DNA of 64,000 nt from G963691835 sp963691835 (GCA_963691835.1 OY829383.1:1798001-1862000), one strand, 5' to 3'; numbered from the stretch's first letter, positions 1 through 9,352 are shown. A program made the numbers and translations. Notes: generated from the sequence alone by a model not told the origin.

Positions 1-332
1 TGGCTTCGAACTTCCGACAACCCATCCACCGTCGAGCCCGGCACGCCGAGAAGCATGTGGTTCACCCGCTGAAAGTACTCTCCAACGATGTAAAGGCCTG
101 AGGCGGGGAGCAGGTGGTGTATGTCGGCGACCCGGCCGGCAACCGAGTTCTCCACCGGTACCATGGCGGCGCCGGCATGCCCGTCCTGAACCGCCGCCAG
201 CATGTCCTCAAAGCTCGGGCACGGCAGCGGCTCCAGCGCCGGACGCGCGTTGCGGCAAGCCAGATGGGAATACGCACCGGGCACACCCTGAAAGGCGACT
301 CGGTCCTCGGGACGACGGGCTTCTTGGGACAC
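1..332 (-). CDS. pheA: prephenate dehydratase, 3' part cut by window edge
   Basis: Prephenate dehydratase converts prephenate to phenylpyruvate in phenylalanine synthesis (cytosolic). Translating the minus strand from a GTG at 332 gives an N-terminus with FQGVPGAYSH and, further on, VPVENSVAGRV, both typical of the family's periplasmic-binding-like catalytic domain. Only about 110 residues lie in the window; the rest of the catalytic domain and the expected ACT regulatory domain lie beyond base 1. The GTG start is chosen because a GGAAAGGAAG Shine-Dalgarno sits just upstream and the reading frame matches the family from the first residues. It follows kdsB on the same strand after about 40 bases, so the two are probably co-transcribed. 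The identification is solid, but completeness cannot be judged here. Confidence 0.88.
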   Translation of the reverse strand, partial: MSQEARRPEDRVAFQGVPGAYSHLACRNARPALEPLPCPSFEDMLAAVQDGHAGAAMVPVENSVAGRVADIHHLLPASGLYIVGEYFQRVNHMLLGVPGSTVDGLSEVRS

Positions 333-374
333 GGGGTACTTCCTTTCCGGACTTCTGAATGGGCCTGGCGACGC

Positions 375-1118
375 TCAGGGAGCGAGCCTTGCCCGCGCAC
401 GGTCGAGATCTTCTGGGGTATCAACGCCAAGCGGAACAATGTCTACCCGGGCCACGTCGATCCGCATACCTGCCTCCATGGCCCGCAGTTGCTCAAGCTT
501 CTCCCGCTTTTCCAGCGGCGATGGCGGCATCGCGACGAACCGTTCCAATGCGGACCGCCGATACGCGTAGAGCCCGATGAAGTGAAACAGCGGCCCTTCA
601 CCCCAAGGTGCCGTTGCCCGGGTGAAGTAGAGGGCCCGGCCACGGCGGCCGTCCTCTTCCCAGGCAATGATGGGCTTTGTCACCGAGGGATCGATCCGCT
701 CGTGATCCGCCACGATCTCCGCCGTCGGGGCGCCGATGTCGACGTCCGGGCGATCCAGCATGGAGAAGGCAGCACGGGGCACCTCGGGTGGGAGATCCGG
801 CAAATCACCCTGAACGTTTACAACCGCATCGTGGCGGCCATCGGGGTCGAGCCGGACCAGCGCCTCCCAGATCCGGTCGGAGCCGGAGGGGTGGTCAGGA
901 TCGGTCGTCACCGCTTCACCGCCCGCGTCTTGGACGGCGTCCGCGATCTCCTGTTCGGCGCACGCGACCACGACCCGCCCCAGATCCGCTTCCAGGCCCC
1001 GGCGCCAGACATGAACGATCATGGGCTCCCCATGAATGTCCGCGAGCGGCTTGTCCGGCAGGCGCGAGGACGCCATGCGGGCGGGAATGATGACGATCGG
1101 GTTCGACGGCAACGCCAT
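375..1118 (-). CDS. kdsB: 3-deoxy-manno-octulosonate cytidylyltransferase (CMP-Kdo synthetase)
   Basis: Activates Kdo with CTP to CMP-Kdo for addition to lipid A, a cytosolic step of LPS inner-core synthesis. The 247-residue length fits the family. The N-terminus shows the nucleotide-binding signature IPARMASSRLPDKPL; HPSGSDRIWEAL and VVNVQGDLPDL follow, and the C-terminus has LGVDTPEDLDRARARL. In the NVQGD motif the usual following Glu is Leu, which is unusual but isolated. The gene is followed by pheA and lies divergent from the cytochrome c gene across a roughly 200-base gap in which I see no convincing promoter. Together with hldE at 59.6 kb it shows the organism makes a Kdo/heptose-type LPS core. 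Confidence 0.93.
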   Translation of the reverse strand: MALPSNPIVIIPARMASSRLPDKPLADIHGEPMIVHVWRRGLEADLGRVVVACAEQEIADAVQDAGGEAVTTDPDHPSGSDRIWEALVRLDPDGRHDAVVNVQGDLPDLPPEVPRAAFSMLDRPDVDIGAPTAEIVADHERIDPSVTKPIIAWEEDGRRGRALYFTRATAPWGEGPLFHFIGLYAYRRSALERFVAMPPSPLEKREKLEQLRAMEAGMRIDVARVDIVPLGVDTPEDLDRARARLAP

Positions 1119-1318
1119 CCTCGGGCTCCTATCACCCCATCAGCGCGGCGACGTGCCGCGTGCGGGTTGGGAGGCATGGCTGAATTCGGACTGGCAATCA
1201 AGACGTCTCGGCGGTATCAGAGAGCCGTGACACCGGCGTAGCACTCTGGGTGGGGGGCTGCGCCTCATGGTTTGCGCCGGCGGAATAGGGCCGGCAGGGA
1301 CATCTTGGGGGTTTCGCG

Positions 1319-1915
1319 ATGGCATCGCTGGAGATGAACAAGATCGCCGCGGGCATTCTGTGTGCCGGGCTTTTTGCTATGGTCGCCGGAAAGGTCGGCT
1401 CGGCCATCGTTCATCCAGAAGAGCTCGAAGAGAACGCCTACAAAGTCGAAATCACGGAAGTGGCGACAGAGGCGGCGGAGCTCAAGGGTCCTGAGCCGGT
1501 TGAGCCGGTGTTGGGTCTGCTTGCAGCCGCGGATGTTGCGGCAGGCGAGAAGGGCTTCAAGAAATGCGCCGCCTGTCACTCAGTCAATGAGGGCGGGCCG
1601 AACAAGGTCGGGCCGAACCTGTACGCGGTCGTCAACGCGGCCAAGGGTGGCAAGGACGGCTTCTCGTACAGCGACGCGATGACCAGCTTCTCCGATCCGG
1701 CGGAATGGACCTACAGCTCGCTCAACAAGTTCCTGAAGAAGCCGAAAGAGTACATGCCTGGCACCAAGATGAACTACGCGGGTATCAAAAAGACCTCGGA
1801 CAGGGCCGACATGATCGCCTATCTCCGGTCACTGGCGGGCACCCCGGCGCCGTTGCCGACGGAAGACGAGATCGCCGCGGCCAACGCCGCTTTCGAGGCT
1901 GCGACTAGCCAGTAG
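1319..1915 (+). CDS. cycM: membrane-anchored c-type cytochrome (CycM-like)
   Basis: A class I cytochrome c tethered to the inner membrane with its haem domain in the periplasm. CycM-type proteins carry electrons from the bc1 complex to a terminal oxidase. The 198-residue protein has an uncleaved N-terminal hydrophobic helix (about residues 9-31), a Glu/Pro-rich linker, then a haem domain with CAACH (Cys83, Cys86, His87) and a PGTKM axial methionine at Met151. A short Ala-rich tail follows. The start at 1319 places the anchor as in homologues and has a G-rich ribosome-binding site upstream. hisN follows on the same strand after 28 bases, so co-transcription is possible, although the functions are unrelated. 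Confidence 0.9.
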   Translation: MASLEMNKIAAGILCAGLFAMVAGKVGSAIVHPEELEENAYKVEITEVATEAAELKGPEPVEPVLGLLAAADVAAGEKGFKKCAACHSVNEGGPNKVGPNLYAVVNAAKGGKDGFSYSDAMTSFSDPAEWTYSSLNKFLKKPKEYMPGTKMNYAGIKKTSDRADMIAYLRSLAGTPAPLPTEDEIAAANAAFEAATSQ

Positions 1916-1943
1916 TCAGTTTGTCGGCAGCACGGCCGAATCG

Positions 1944-2726
1944 ATGACACATCCCGATATCCATACGCTTGCCGCGTTTGCCGCCAGTTTGGCAGACGCG
2001 GCGCGCCCCGTTCTCATGCGCTACTACCGGACCGGGGTCGACATCGACACCAAGTCCGACAAGAGCCCGGTCACCATCGCGGACCAGGAGGCGGAACGGC
2101 GTCTCCGGATTCTGATCGAGGAACGCTTTCCGGAGCACGGCATCGCGGGGGAGGAGTTCGGCGAGGTCCGGGCCGACGCGGAATATGTGTGGTCTCTGGA
2201 CCCGATCGACGGCACCAAGGCTTTCATCACCAGCCGGGTCATGTTTGGCACATTGATCGGGCTGATGCGCAACCAGGAGCCGATCCTCGGTGTGATCGAC
2301 ATGCCGGTGATCGACGACCGCTGGATCGGCGGCAAGGGTTTCACGACCCGGCTGAACGGCTCCCCCTGCGCGCCGAGACCGAAAGCGTCATTGAGCGAGG
2401 CGACGGTGGTCGCCACCCATCCGGACATGTTCCAAGGCCCAGACGGCGATGCCTTCCGCCGGGTCGACGCCGCGTCCAAACTCACGCTCTACGCCGGTGA
2501 TTGCTACAACTTCGGTCTTGTCGCCAGCGGCGAGGTCGACGTGGCGATCGAGGCCGGTTTGGCGGACCACGACATCATCGCCGTCGTCCCAGTCGTGGAA
2601 GCGGCCGGCGGCATCGTGACCGACTGGAAGGGCAACGCGATCCGGCCGGGCCCGCTCCACAATGTGGTCGTCTCCGGGGATGCCCGCGTCCACGACGAAG
2701 TCTTGTCTCTCATCGCGGGCGGCTGA
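1944..2726 (+). CDS. hisN: histidinol-phosphatase, inositol-monophosphatase type
   Basis: Metal-dependent phosphatase of the inositol-monophosphatase superfamily. The alphaproteobacterial HisN branch dephosphorylates histidinol phosphate in histidine synthesis. The 260-residue protein has the two metal-binding motifs GEE (69-71) and DPIDGTKAF (86-94). At the third metal site it has DHDIIAVVPVVEAAGG (from 208), in place of the WDxAA motif of true inositol monophosphatases; the PVxEAAGG context matches the HisN group. No other his gene is in the window, so the substrate is inferred from family only. A general inositol-1-monophosphatase is the alternative. Confidence 0.8.
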   Translation: MTHPDIHTLAAFAASLADAARPVLMRYYRTGVDIDTKSDKSPVTIADQEAERRLRILIEERFPEHGIAGEEFGEVRADAEYVWSLDPIDGTKAFITSRVMFGTLIGLMRNQEPILGVIDMPVIDDRWIGGKGFTTRLNGSPCAPRPKASLSEATVVATHPDMFQGPDGDAFRRVDAASKLTLYAGDCYNFGLVASGEVDVAIEAGLADHDIIAVVPVVEAAGGIVTDWKGNAIRPGPLHNVVVSGDARVHDEVLSLIAGG

Positions 2727-2793
2727 CCGTCCCACCCCAACATTCCGGTCGTCGGGAGTTGTCGTCGAGCGGTCGGTGTGTAGACTGCGCGGC

Positions 2794-3744
2794 ATGTCCG
2801 ATATCTATCCATTCCATCTCTTCGACAAGAGGCCGAACACCTACGGGTTCAGCGGCCTTGACCGCGCGGCCCATCTTCGGGAGCCGGCAGACTGGCTTGA
2901 GCAGATCATGGCGGGCGAGGCGGTGCGCCTTGTTCCGATCTGGCGGTCCCGGACCCTGTTTGCCGAGGTCACCGAGGAGGCCCCGCGCGCGGCACTCCTG
3001 GATGCGGCGCGGCATGCGGCGGTCCTGGAGAACGCAACGATCGCGGCGTTCCTTGGCCATCACCGGGGTGCCGCCCACGTTGCGGTCGATGTATCCGGGC
3101 TTGAGATGATCGAGGCGCTGGAGATGATCGGCGATGAAACGCTGCTCTTCGACGATCTCCGCCGCTATGGCCCGCTGATGGAACGGTTCGAGGCCTCAGT
3201 CCTCGCCTACGCCCGCGGCCTGATACACTGGCACCAGCGCCACCGGTTCTGCGGTGTGTGTGGCAGTCCGACGGCGATCGCCAAGGGCGGGCATCAGCGA
3301 AACTGTACCTCCCCGTCCTGCGGTGCGCCCCATTTTCCCCGGACGGATCCAGCCGTCATCATGCTGGTGCATGACGGTGACCGGGCGCTCTTGGGCCGCC
3401 AGGCCGTCTGGCCCGAGGGCCGCTATTCCACCCTCGCCGGCTTCGTGGAGCCGGGGGAAACCCTGGAAGAGGCCGTCGCCCGCGAGGTCTTTGAGGAGAC
3501 CAACATCGAGGTCCAGCGTGTCCGCTACCACAGCTCCCAGCCCTGGCCGTTCCCCGCCTCCATCATGCTGGGCTTCCACGCGGAGGCCCGGAGCTTCGAC
3601 ATCCGCAAGAACGATGACGAACTCGATGACGCCCAGTGGTTCACCAAGGACCAACTCATGGACTTCGAGGCGATCGGCAAACACATGCCCTCCAAAGACA
3701 GCATCGCCCGCCGCCTGATCGAAGACTGGTTAGCAGGGAAGTAA
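2794..3744 (+). CDS. nudC: NAD+ diphosphatase / RNA decapping Nudix hydrolase NudC
   Basis: Hydrolyses NAD(H) to NMN(H) and AMP and can remove NAD caps from RNA. The 316-residue protein has the NudC layout. An N-terminal domain is followed by a four-cysteine zinc ribbon (Cys153, Cys156, Cys171, Cys176). A Nudix box then runs from Gly216 to Val240 (GFVEPGETLEEAVAREVFEE core), with Asn where the usual final Gly would be. The NudC-diagnostic SQPWPFPAS is at 248-256. A longer in-frame extension reaches back to 2662 but overlaps hisN and is not family-like; ATG 2794 fits the usual length. Confidence 0.92.
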   Translation: MSDIYPFHLFDKRPNTYGFSGLDRAAHLREPADWLEQIMAGEAVRLVPIWRSRTLFAEVTEEAPRAALLDAARHAAVLENATIAAFLGHHRGAAHVAVDVSGLEMIEALEMIGDETLLFDDLRRYGPLMERFEASVLAYARGLIHWHQRHRFCGVCGSPTAIAKGGHQRNCTSPSCGAPHFPRTDPAVIMLVHDGDRALLGRQAVWPEGRYSTLAGFVEPGETLEEAVAREVFEETNIEVQRVRYHSSQPWPFPASIMLGFHAEARSFDIRKNDDELDDAQWFTKDQLMDFEAIGKHMPSKDSIARRLIEDWLAGK

Positions 3745-3855
3745 CCGAACGGATTTATCTCGATTTTGGGATCAAGCAGACTTTCTATTTCTCTTTTCTT
3801 CAGTTATTTATCCTTCCTGAACTCCTTCAAATTGATAAAAACGCGGGGCGAGAGT

Positions 3856-3885
3856 TTGGAAAAATGCGGCATATTAATCTATAAT
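3856..3885 (+). promoter_or_regulatory. candidate sigma70-type promoter for the AAA/DUF4143 gene
   Basis: The 222-base gap 3745-3966 is much more AT-rich than its surroundings. Inside it TTGGAA (3856-3861) and TATAAT (3880-3885) are separated by 18 bases, an almost consensus arrangement. The downstream start codon at 3967 is preceded by a strong AAGGAAGGGGCGGAG ribosome-binding site. Apart from this the gap shows no gene and no clear hairpin. Confidence 0.55.
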
Positions 3886-3966
3886 TTCGCGGCCTCCTGA
3901 TCTATCAAAACGCGGGCTCTGTTTGGGAACAGATCCGGCGCCCATCCGAAGAAGGAAGGGGCGGAG

Positions 3967-5208
3967 ATGGTTGATGCATATCCGAGATGGCAGATACGGG
4001 TCGTCAACACACTGTTGCAGGAGCGGCGGGCAGTCATGCTCACCGGCCCCAGACAATGCGGCAAGACCACATTGGCCCGAGGTCTCGTCAGCGACGATTT
4101 CCTCTATCGAACGCTGGACGATGAAACCATACGGCAGGCGGCGGAAGCCGATCCGAAGAGTTTCGTCACTCATGGTGCTGGAACGCTGATCATCGATGAG
4201 ATCCAGCGGGTCCCGGCGTTGCTTCCAGCCATCAAACTGGCACTCGATTGGGACAATCGGCCGGGGCAGTTCCTACTCACCGGATCGGTTGCAGTCCAGA
4301 ACCTGCCCAGCGTCCAGGAATCCTTGGCGGGCCGGATCGCCAATGTCCGCCTCCGTCCGTTGACGCAAGCGGAGATGACGGTCGAACATCCGGCATTTCT
4401 GAAAGCCGCGTTCGGTCGGAACTTCGAGAAAGGAGGCGTCCATCTGGACCGGCCCCAGCTAATTGATGCCGCCTTCCGCGGAGGCTATCCGGAGGCGATC
4501 CGACTTGTGGAGCAGCGCCGAAGTCGCTGGCACCGGGACTACATAGCCGCGCTGCTCGATCGTGACCTTCGGGACATAGCGCAGATCCAGAGGATGGACG
4601 CTATGCGGGCGCTTATCCGGACCGTCGCCGCGTGGTCGGGAAAGTTGATGGATGTCTCGGCCATCGGCTCGGGCCTGTCCATCCGGCGCGCAACACTGGA
4701 GAGCTATCTGAACGCTCTGGAAACGCTGTACCTGATCGAACGGGTTCCCGCTTGGACCCGGACGGACTACGGCCGGGTTGGTAAGCGGGATAAGGTCTTC
4801 ATGACCGACGCTGGTCTTGCAGCCTCCATTCTCCGCTGGCGGCGGGCGGATATCCACCTCGACCCGGATCGTCTCGGCAAGCTTTTTGAGACCTTCGTAT
4901 TCGCCGAACTCGCGACGCAGATAGACGCGGCGGACGGCCGCTACACGCTCCATCACTATCGGGACCGTGAGAAGCGGGAGATTGACTTCATCATTGAGCG
5001 GGAGGACTCGGCCCTGCTCGGCATCGAAGTGAAGGCGTCGGCGACGGTGACCAAAGGCGATTTCAAGCATCTGGCTTGGTTTCGGGATGGACCAGGGGCG
5101 GGCACGGCCTTCACAGGGATCGTGCTCTACAGCGGCGAACTCACAGCATCTTTCGGTGATGGCCTATGGGCGGTGCCCCATAGCGCGCTGTGGCAACACG
5201 ATTCCTGA
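3967..5208 (+). CDS. ATP-binding protein, AAA_14 plus DUF4143
   Basis: P-loop ATPase of the widespread AAA_14/DUF4143 family, whose cellular role is largely unknown. The 413-residue protein has Walker A GPRQCGKTT (27-35), Walker B LIIDEIQRVP (from 74) and the following FLLTGSVA strand with a sensor-like Ser. The C-terminal DUF4143 region contains REIDFIIE and a GIEVKAS segment (about residues 334-365). This E/D...ExK pattern resembles a PD-(D/E)xK nuclease fold, an inference not shown for this protein. It is transcribed alone, is convergent with the next operon (11 bases between stops) and has its own near-consensus promoter in an AT-rich leader. This pattern is typical of mobile accessory genes of this family, so horizontal acquisition is plausible. 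Confidence 0.85.
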   Translation: MVDAYPRWQIRVVNTLLQERRAVMLTGPRQCGKTTLARGLVSDDFLYRTLDDETIRQAAEADPKSFVTHGAGTLIIDEIQRVPALLPAIKLALDWDNRPGQFLLTGSVAVQNLPSVQESLAGRIANVRLRPLTQAEMTVEHPAFLKAAFGRNFEKGGVHLDRPQLIDAAFRGGYPEAIRLVEQRRSRWHRDYIAALLDRDLRDIAQIQRMDAMRALIRTVAAWSGKLMDVSAIGSGLSIRRATLESYLNALETLYLIERVPAWTRTDYGRVGKRDKVFMTDAGLAASILRWRRADIHLDPDRLGKLFETFVFAELATQIDAADGRYTLHHYRDREKREIDFIIEREDSALLGIEVKASATVTKGDFKHLAWFRDGPGAGTAFTGIVLYSGELTASFGDGLWAVPHSALWQHDS

Positions 5209-5219
5209 GACGCTGCCCC

Positions 5220-6392
5220 CTACTTGTAAGGGTCCGCCGCGTCCCGTAGACCGTCGCCGAAGAAGTTGAAGGCTAGAACGACCAGGATCACCGGGATCAC
5301 GGGCGTCATGATCCATGGGTAGAGCTCGACCGCGTTGATGTTCTGCGCCTCGGTCAGCAGCACGCCCCAGGAGGTGATCGGCGGTCTCAGCCCGAGGCCG
5401 AGGAAGCTCAACGCCGTCTCGCCCAGGATCATTGACGGGATCGATAGGGTCGCCGAAGCGATCAGGTGGCTCATGAAGCTCGGCAGCAGGTGCCGCCCGA
5501 TGATCCGGGCTGGTTTGGCACCCATCAGTTGGGCCGCGGTGGCGAAGTCCTCCTCACGCAGCGAGAGGAGTTTCGAGCGGACCGCACGCGCCAATCCTGT
5601 CCAGTCCAACAATCCCAGAATCACGGTGATCCCGAAGTAGACCAATATGGGACTCCAGGTGACCGGCAACGCCGCTGACAGGGCCATCCAGAGCGGCAGT
5701 TCCGGGAACGACCGGATGATCTCGATCAGCCGCTGAGTGATGTCGTCGATCCAGCCGCCGTAGTAACCCGCGATGCCGCCGATCACGATGCCGAGCACGA
5801 AGCTGATGACGATACCGATCAGCCCGACCGTCAATGATATGCGGGTGCCGTAAACGATCCGGGAGAACATGTCCCGGCCCAGGCGGTCCGTGCCGAGCAA
5901 GAAGAACTCGCCGCCCTCGGCTGGGCAGACGAAGTGGAAATCCGCATCGAACAGGCCCCAGAACCGATACGGATCGCCGGAGCAGAAGAACCGCAGCTTC
6001 TCCACCTTCTCCGGGTTCGGGGTATAGATCCGCTGCAGGTTGCGCATGTCGAGTTCGTAGTCGTAACCATAGACGAACGGCCCGATGAACGCGCCCTCAT
6101 GAAACAGATTGATGCCCTGCGGCGGGGCGTAGATGTGATCGGTATGGCGGGTGGTGAGCGCGTAGGGAGCGATCATCTCGCTCACCATGATCGAGACATA
6201 CATGAACAGCAGGAAGCCGCCGGAGATGACCGCGAGGCGGTGGCGCTTCAGCTTCCACCACATCATCTGCCACTGGGACGCCATGTAGAAGCGTTCCTGC
6301 TCCGGCGTCAGAACCTCGGTGACGTTCGGATCGAATGGCGTGCGGTCGACGAAATGGGGCACGCTTCCCCGGCCGTTCTCAGACGCGCTCAT
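5220..6392 (-). CDS. oligopeptide-type ABC transporter permease, DppC/OppC class
   Basis: Inner-membrane permease subunit of an importer for peptide-like solutes. The 390-residue protein is longer than the usual 280-300. It has one transmembrane helix near residue 60, then an extended periplasmic loop of about 120 residues. A typical BPD_transp_1 core begins at LLGTDRLGRDMFSRIVYGTR and carries the ATPase-contact loop around RIIGRHLLPSF. The extended loop after the first helix is reminiscent of YejE-type permeases. Its start overlaps the stop of the partner permease by 4 bases. It is the last gene of the long minus-strand block. Confidence 0.88.
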   Translation of the reverse strand: MSASENGRGSVPHFVDRTPFDPNVTEVLTPEQERFYMASQWQMMWWKLKRHRLAVISGGFLLFMYVSIMVSEMIAPYALTTRHTDHIYAPPQGINLFHEGAFIGPFVYGYDYELDMRNLQRIYTPNPEKVEKLRFFCSGDPYRFWGLFDADFHFVCPAEGGEFFLLGTDRLGRDMFSRIVYGTRISLTVGLIGIVISFVLGIVIGGIAGYYGGWIDDITQRLIEIIRSFPELPLWMALSAALPVTWSPILVYFGITVILGLLDWTGLARAVRSKLLSLREEDFATAAQLMGAKPARIIGRHLLPSFMSHLIASATLSIPSMILGETALSFLGLGLRPPITSWGVLLTEAQNINAVELYPWIMTPVIPVILVVLAFNFFGDGLRDAADPYK

Positions 6393-7387
6393 TTCGTGCT
6401 CCCCCCGCCGAGGCGAATGCGCGGATCAAGCCACGCCAGCGCCAGGTCCGACAGGAACATGCCGACGACCGTCAAAAGCGCGAGGAACATCAGGAACGAG
6501 CCCGCGAGATACATGTCCTGGCTCTGCAGCGCCTCGATCAGCATCGGGCCCGTGGTCGGCAGCGACAGGACCATGGAGACGACGGCCGAGCCGGAGACGA
6601 CCTGGGGCAGCATGTTGCCAATATCGGCGATGAAGGGGTTCAGCGACATCCGCAGCGGATACTTCACCAGGGTCTTCATCGGCCCAAGACCCTTAGCCCG
6701 GGCGGTCGTCACGTACTGCTTCTGAAGCTCATCCAGGAGGTTCGCGCGCAGACGACGGATCATCGCGGCGGTCCCGGATGTGCCGATGACAACCACGGGG
6801 ACCCAAAGGTGCTCCAGCACGGAGAGGACCTTGTCCATCGACCAGGGCTGATCGATGTAGCTCGGGTCCATCAGCCCGCCGATGGAGGTCCCGAACCAGA
6901 CATTGCCGAGATAGAGCAGCACCAGCGCCAGAAGGAAGTTCGGCGTCGCCAGACCGAGAAAACCGATAAACGTCAGGCCATAATCACCGATCGAGTACTG
7001 ACGGGTCGCGGAGTAGATGCCGATCGGGAACGCCACGGCCCAGATGAACAGGATCGTTGCGAAGTTCAACACGAAGGTCAGGAAGATCCGGTCCCCCACC
7101 ACATCCGCGACGGGGAGCTGATACTCGAACGAGAAACCGTAGTCCCCTTGCAGCAGGCCGATCGCCCAGACCGCGTATTGCTGGATCATCGGCTTGTCGA
7201 GGCCGTATTGGGCCCTCAACGCCTCGATCCGGGAGCGGTCCACGTTCTCGCCCTGGCTCTCGAGCTCCGCAATCATCGTCGACAGATAGTCGCCCGGCGG
7301 GAGCTGGATGATGATGAACGTGATGATGCTGATGGCCACCATCGTGGGCACCATGATCAGGATCCGTCGGGCGATAAAGGTCAGCAT
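6389..7387 (-). CDS. oligopeptide-type ABC transporter permease, DppB/OppB class
   Basis: Inner-membrane permease of 332 residues that would pair with the downstream DppC-class subunit. The N-terminal signature MLTFIARRILIMVPTMVAIS is typical of DppB/OppB; further hydrophobic segments follow, and the ATPase-contact loop is in the KTLVKYPLRMSLNPFI region. It lies 15 bases after the binding-protein gene and overlaps the next permease by ATGA, indicating translational coupling. The substrate cannot be read from the sequence. Confidence 0.9.
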   Translation of the reverse strand: MLTFIARRILIMVPTMVAISIITFIIIQLPPGDYLSTMIAELESQGENVDRSRIEALRAQYGLDKPMIQQYAVWAIGLLQGDYGFSFEYQLPVADVVGDRIFLTFVLNFATILFIWAVAFPIGIYSATRQYSIGDYGLTFIGFLGLATPNFLLALVLLYLGNVWFGTSIGGLMDPSYIDQPWSMDKVLSVLEHLWVPVVVIGTSGTAAMIRRLRANLLDELQKQYVTTARAKGLGPMKTLVKYPLRMSLNPFIADIGNMLPQVVSGSAVVSMVLSLPTTGPMLIEALQSQDMYLAGSFLMFLALLTVVGMFLSDLALAWLDPRIRLGGGSTK

Positions 7388-7402
7388 CCGGCGGGTCCCC
7401 GA

Positions 7403-9352
7403 TCAGTTCCGTTGCGCCGTGGTATCGCCATCGGGCGCGAAGAAGAAGCTATCGGGGCGGTAAATCCCGAAATGCGCACCCGGGTCCCAGTTATAGATAC
7501 CGTCTTCGGGCACGTTCTTGAGATTGCGTGCGACCACGACCGGCTGGAAGACACCGGAGATCAGACCGATTGAGTAGACCTGATCGGCCGAGATCTCCAG
7601 AATCTGATGCCACAGGTAGGTCTTCTCCACGAGGGTGCTGCTCTCGCGCCATGACTTGTAGAGATCCAAGAGCTGCTGCGGGCCGTCCATGTCCACCGGC
7701 TCACCCGCCTTGCCGTGAGTCTCAAGGTACTGGCCCCATTTCGGCCACTGATATTGGTTCTGCTTGCTGGGTACGAAGTCGGCCGGGCTGTTGAGCGCCG
7801 TCGCCAATCCGTTCTCCACCCCCGTCCAGATCGACATCTGTGTCGAGCCCGCGAAGATCCGGTTCCGGAAGACCGTCCGCTCCGTCGGCTTGGTGTAGAG
7901 CTTAACGCCGACCGACATCCAGCCGTCATGCACCAGAGCCAGGACGTCGGTTTGTTCCGTCGACTCGCCCGCGGTCTCAACGATGATCTCCAGCGGCCGA
8001 CCGTCAGGCAGAAGGCGGACACCGCGGCTGTCCCGCTCCACCAGACCGATCTCATCCAGAAGCGCGTTTGCCACATCAAGATCGAAGGCGGCCCATCGCG
8101 TCTGATACTCCTCCCGGAAGAGCGGCGAGTTCGGGAGGACCGTATTGTTTCCCTCCAGCGCGAGGCCGAAATAGATCACCTGGTTGATCTCGTGCCGGTT
8201 GACGCTCAACGACAGCGCCCGCCGGAAGCGGACGTCCCGGAAAAGATCGCGCCAAACCGGGTCCTGGTGACTCATGTTCGGGAACAGCGCCACGTGGCTG
8301 CCCTTAGCGATCCGCCACAGCCGCACATTGAAGGGGAAGCGGTCTTCGGACTGCTTTAGGAACGTGTAGTCGTCAAAGCTTAGGTACCGGCCCTGAAGAT
8401 CGCTTTCCCCGGTGCCTGTCTTGGCCGGGATCAGATTGCCGTTGGCGATCTGGACCACGATCTCATCCGCGTAAGGGAGCTGTTTTCCCTCCGGGTCCAC
8501 CCGGTGATAGTAGGGATTACGCTGAAAGACGAACCGCTCCGCTGGCGCTTCGGTATGGACCACCCAGGGCTGCAGGGTGGGCAGGTCCACGTTGTCGTTC
8601 CGGTAGAGATTGTCTTTCCGGTTATGAAGTTCCGCCCAGTTCCGGCGCTTGGACCCCTCCACCAGTGCTTTCAGCGCCTCCGGGTCCGCGTAGTCCGCAT
8701 GGAACTCCTTCATGTAGTGGGCGGGCCGGTAGAGATAGAGCGGGCTGGCACCGGCGAGGGACGGCAGAAAATCCGGATTCGGGCGCGCCCAGGAATACCG
8801 GAACGTCTGCTCGTCCAGGACCTCGAAGGTCGGAAGCTCCCCATCCACGGTCATCCGTGTGGGCGGGCCGGAGGGCGACAGCTCATCGTTGTTCGCCACA
8901 TCCTCCCACCAGTAGCGGAAGTCCTCTGACGTCAGCGGCTCACCGTCGGACCAGCGGTGACCTTTGCGGAGTTTGAAGGTGAAGACGCGGTTCCTCTCCA
9001 CCTCGTAGCTCTCCAGGATGTCCGCTTCCAGATCGAATGTACCCGGGACATAGGCGACAAGCCGGGCGTAGCCGTACACCGTGATCTGGCGGGTGTCCTT
9101 CGCCCGTGCCATCAGCATCCGGATCGTACCACCGTGCTTGCCGATCTCGAGATTGCGGCCCTGGAAGTCGACCACCAACGGATTTTCCGGCAGCCGCTCC
9201 TCGATAGGCGGCAGCAGCCCGTCAATGACCGCATGTCCAAGCGACGGCGGGCCTTCAAGCTCAAGTGCGGAGACCGGTATTGCCGGCATCGATGCGAGTG
9301 CTGCCGTGAAAAGGCCTTTGAGCGAGATGCTGATCAGATCACGGCCTCTCAT
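7403..9352 (-). CDS. extracellular solute-binding protein, family 5 (peptide/nickel class)
   Basis: Periplasmic binding protein that delivers substrate to the adjacent permeases. The 649-residue length is longer than DppA/OppA (about 540). The N-terminus has a hydrophobic signal-like stretch ending near PVSA. The mature part contains FTFKLRKGHRWSDGEPLTSEDF, the family 5 signature region, and a C-terminal segment beginning VYSIGLISGVFQPVVV. The start is set at ATG 9352 because it overlaps the ATPase stop by 4 bases and opens directly into the signal peptide. An in-frame extension to 9628 would add 92 residues lying entirely inside the ATPase gene. The long N-terminal portion before the canonical domain suggests a divergent subfamily with unknown ligand. 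Confidence 0.87.
   Translation of the reverse strand: MRGRDLISISLKGLFTAALASMPAIPVSALELEGPPSLGHAVIDGLLPPIEERLPENPLVVDFQGRNLEIGKHGGTIRMLMARAKDTRQITVYGYARLVAYVPGTFDLEADILESYEVERNRVFTFKLRKGHRWSDGEPLTSEDFRYWWEDVANNDELSPSGPPTRMTVDGELPTFEVLDEQTFRYSWARPNPDFLPSLAGASPLYLYRPAHYMKEFHADYADPEALKALVEGSKRRNWAELHNRKDNLYRNDNVDLPTLQPWVVHTEAPAERFVFQRNPYYHRVDPEGKQLPYADEIVVQIANGNLIPAKTGTGESDLQGRYLSFDDYTFLKQSEDRFPFNVRLWRIAKGSHVALFPNMSHQDPVWRDLFRDVRFRRALSLSVNRHEINQVIYFGLALEGNNTVLPNSPLFREEYQTRWAAFDLDVANALLDEIGLVERDSRGVRLLPDGRPLEIIVETAGESTEQTDVLALVHDGWMSVGVKLYTKPTERTVFRNRIFAGSTQMSIWTGVENGLATALNSPADFVPSKQNQYQWPKWGQYLETHGKAGEPVDMDGPQQLLDLYKSWRESSTLVEKTYLWHQILEISADQVYSIGLISGVFQPVVVARNLKNVPEDGIYNWDPGAHFGIYRPDSFFFAPDGDTTAQRN

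Noticed and set aside
114..1241. Plus-strand frame of 375 codons across kdsB
   Set aside because: It is a shadow of kdsB and pheA on the minus strand, with no recognisable domain.
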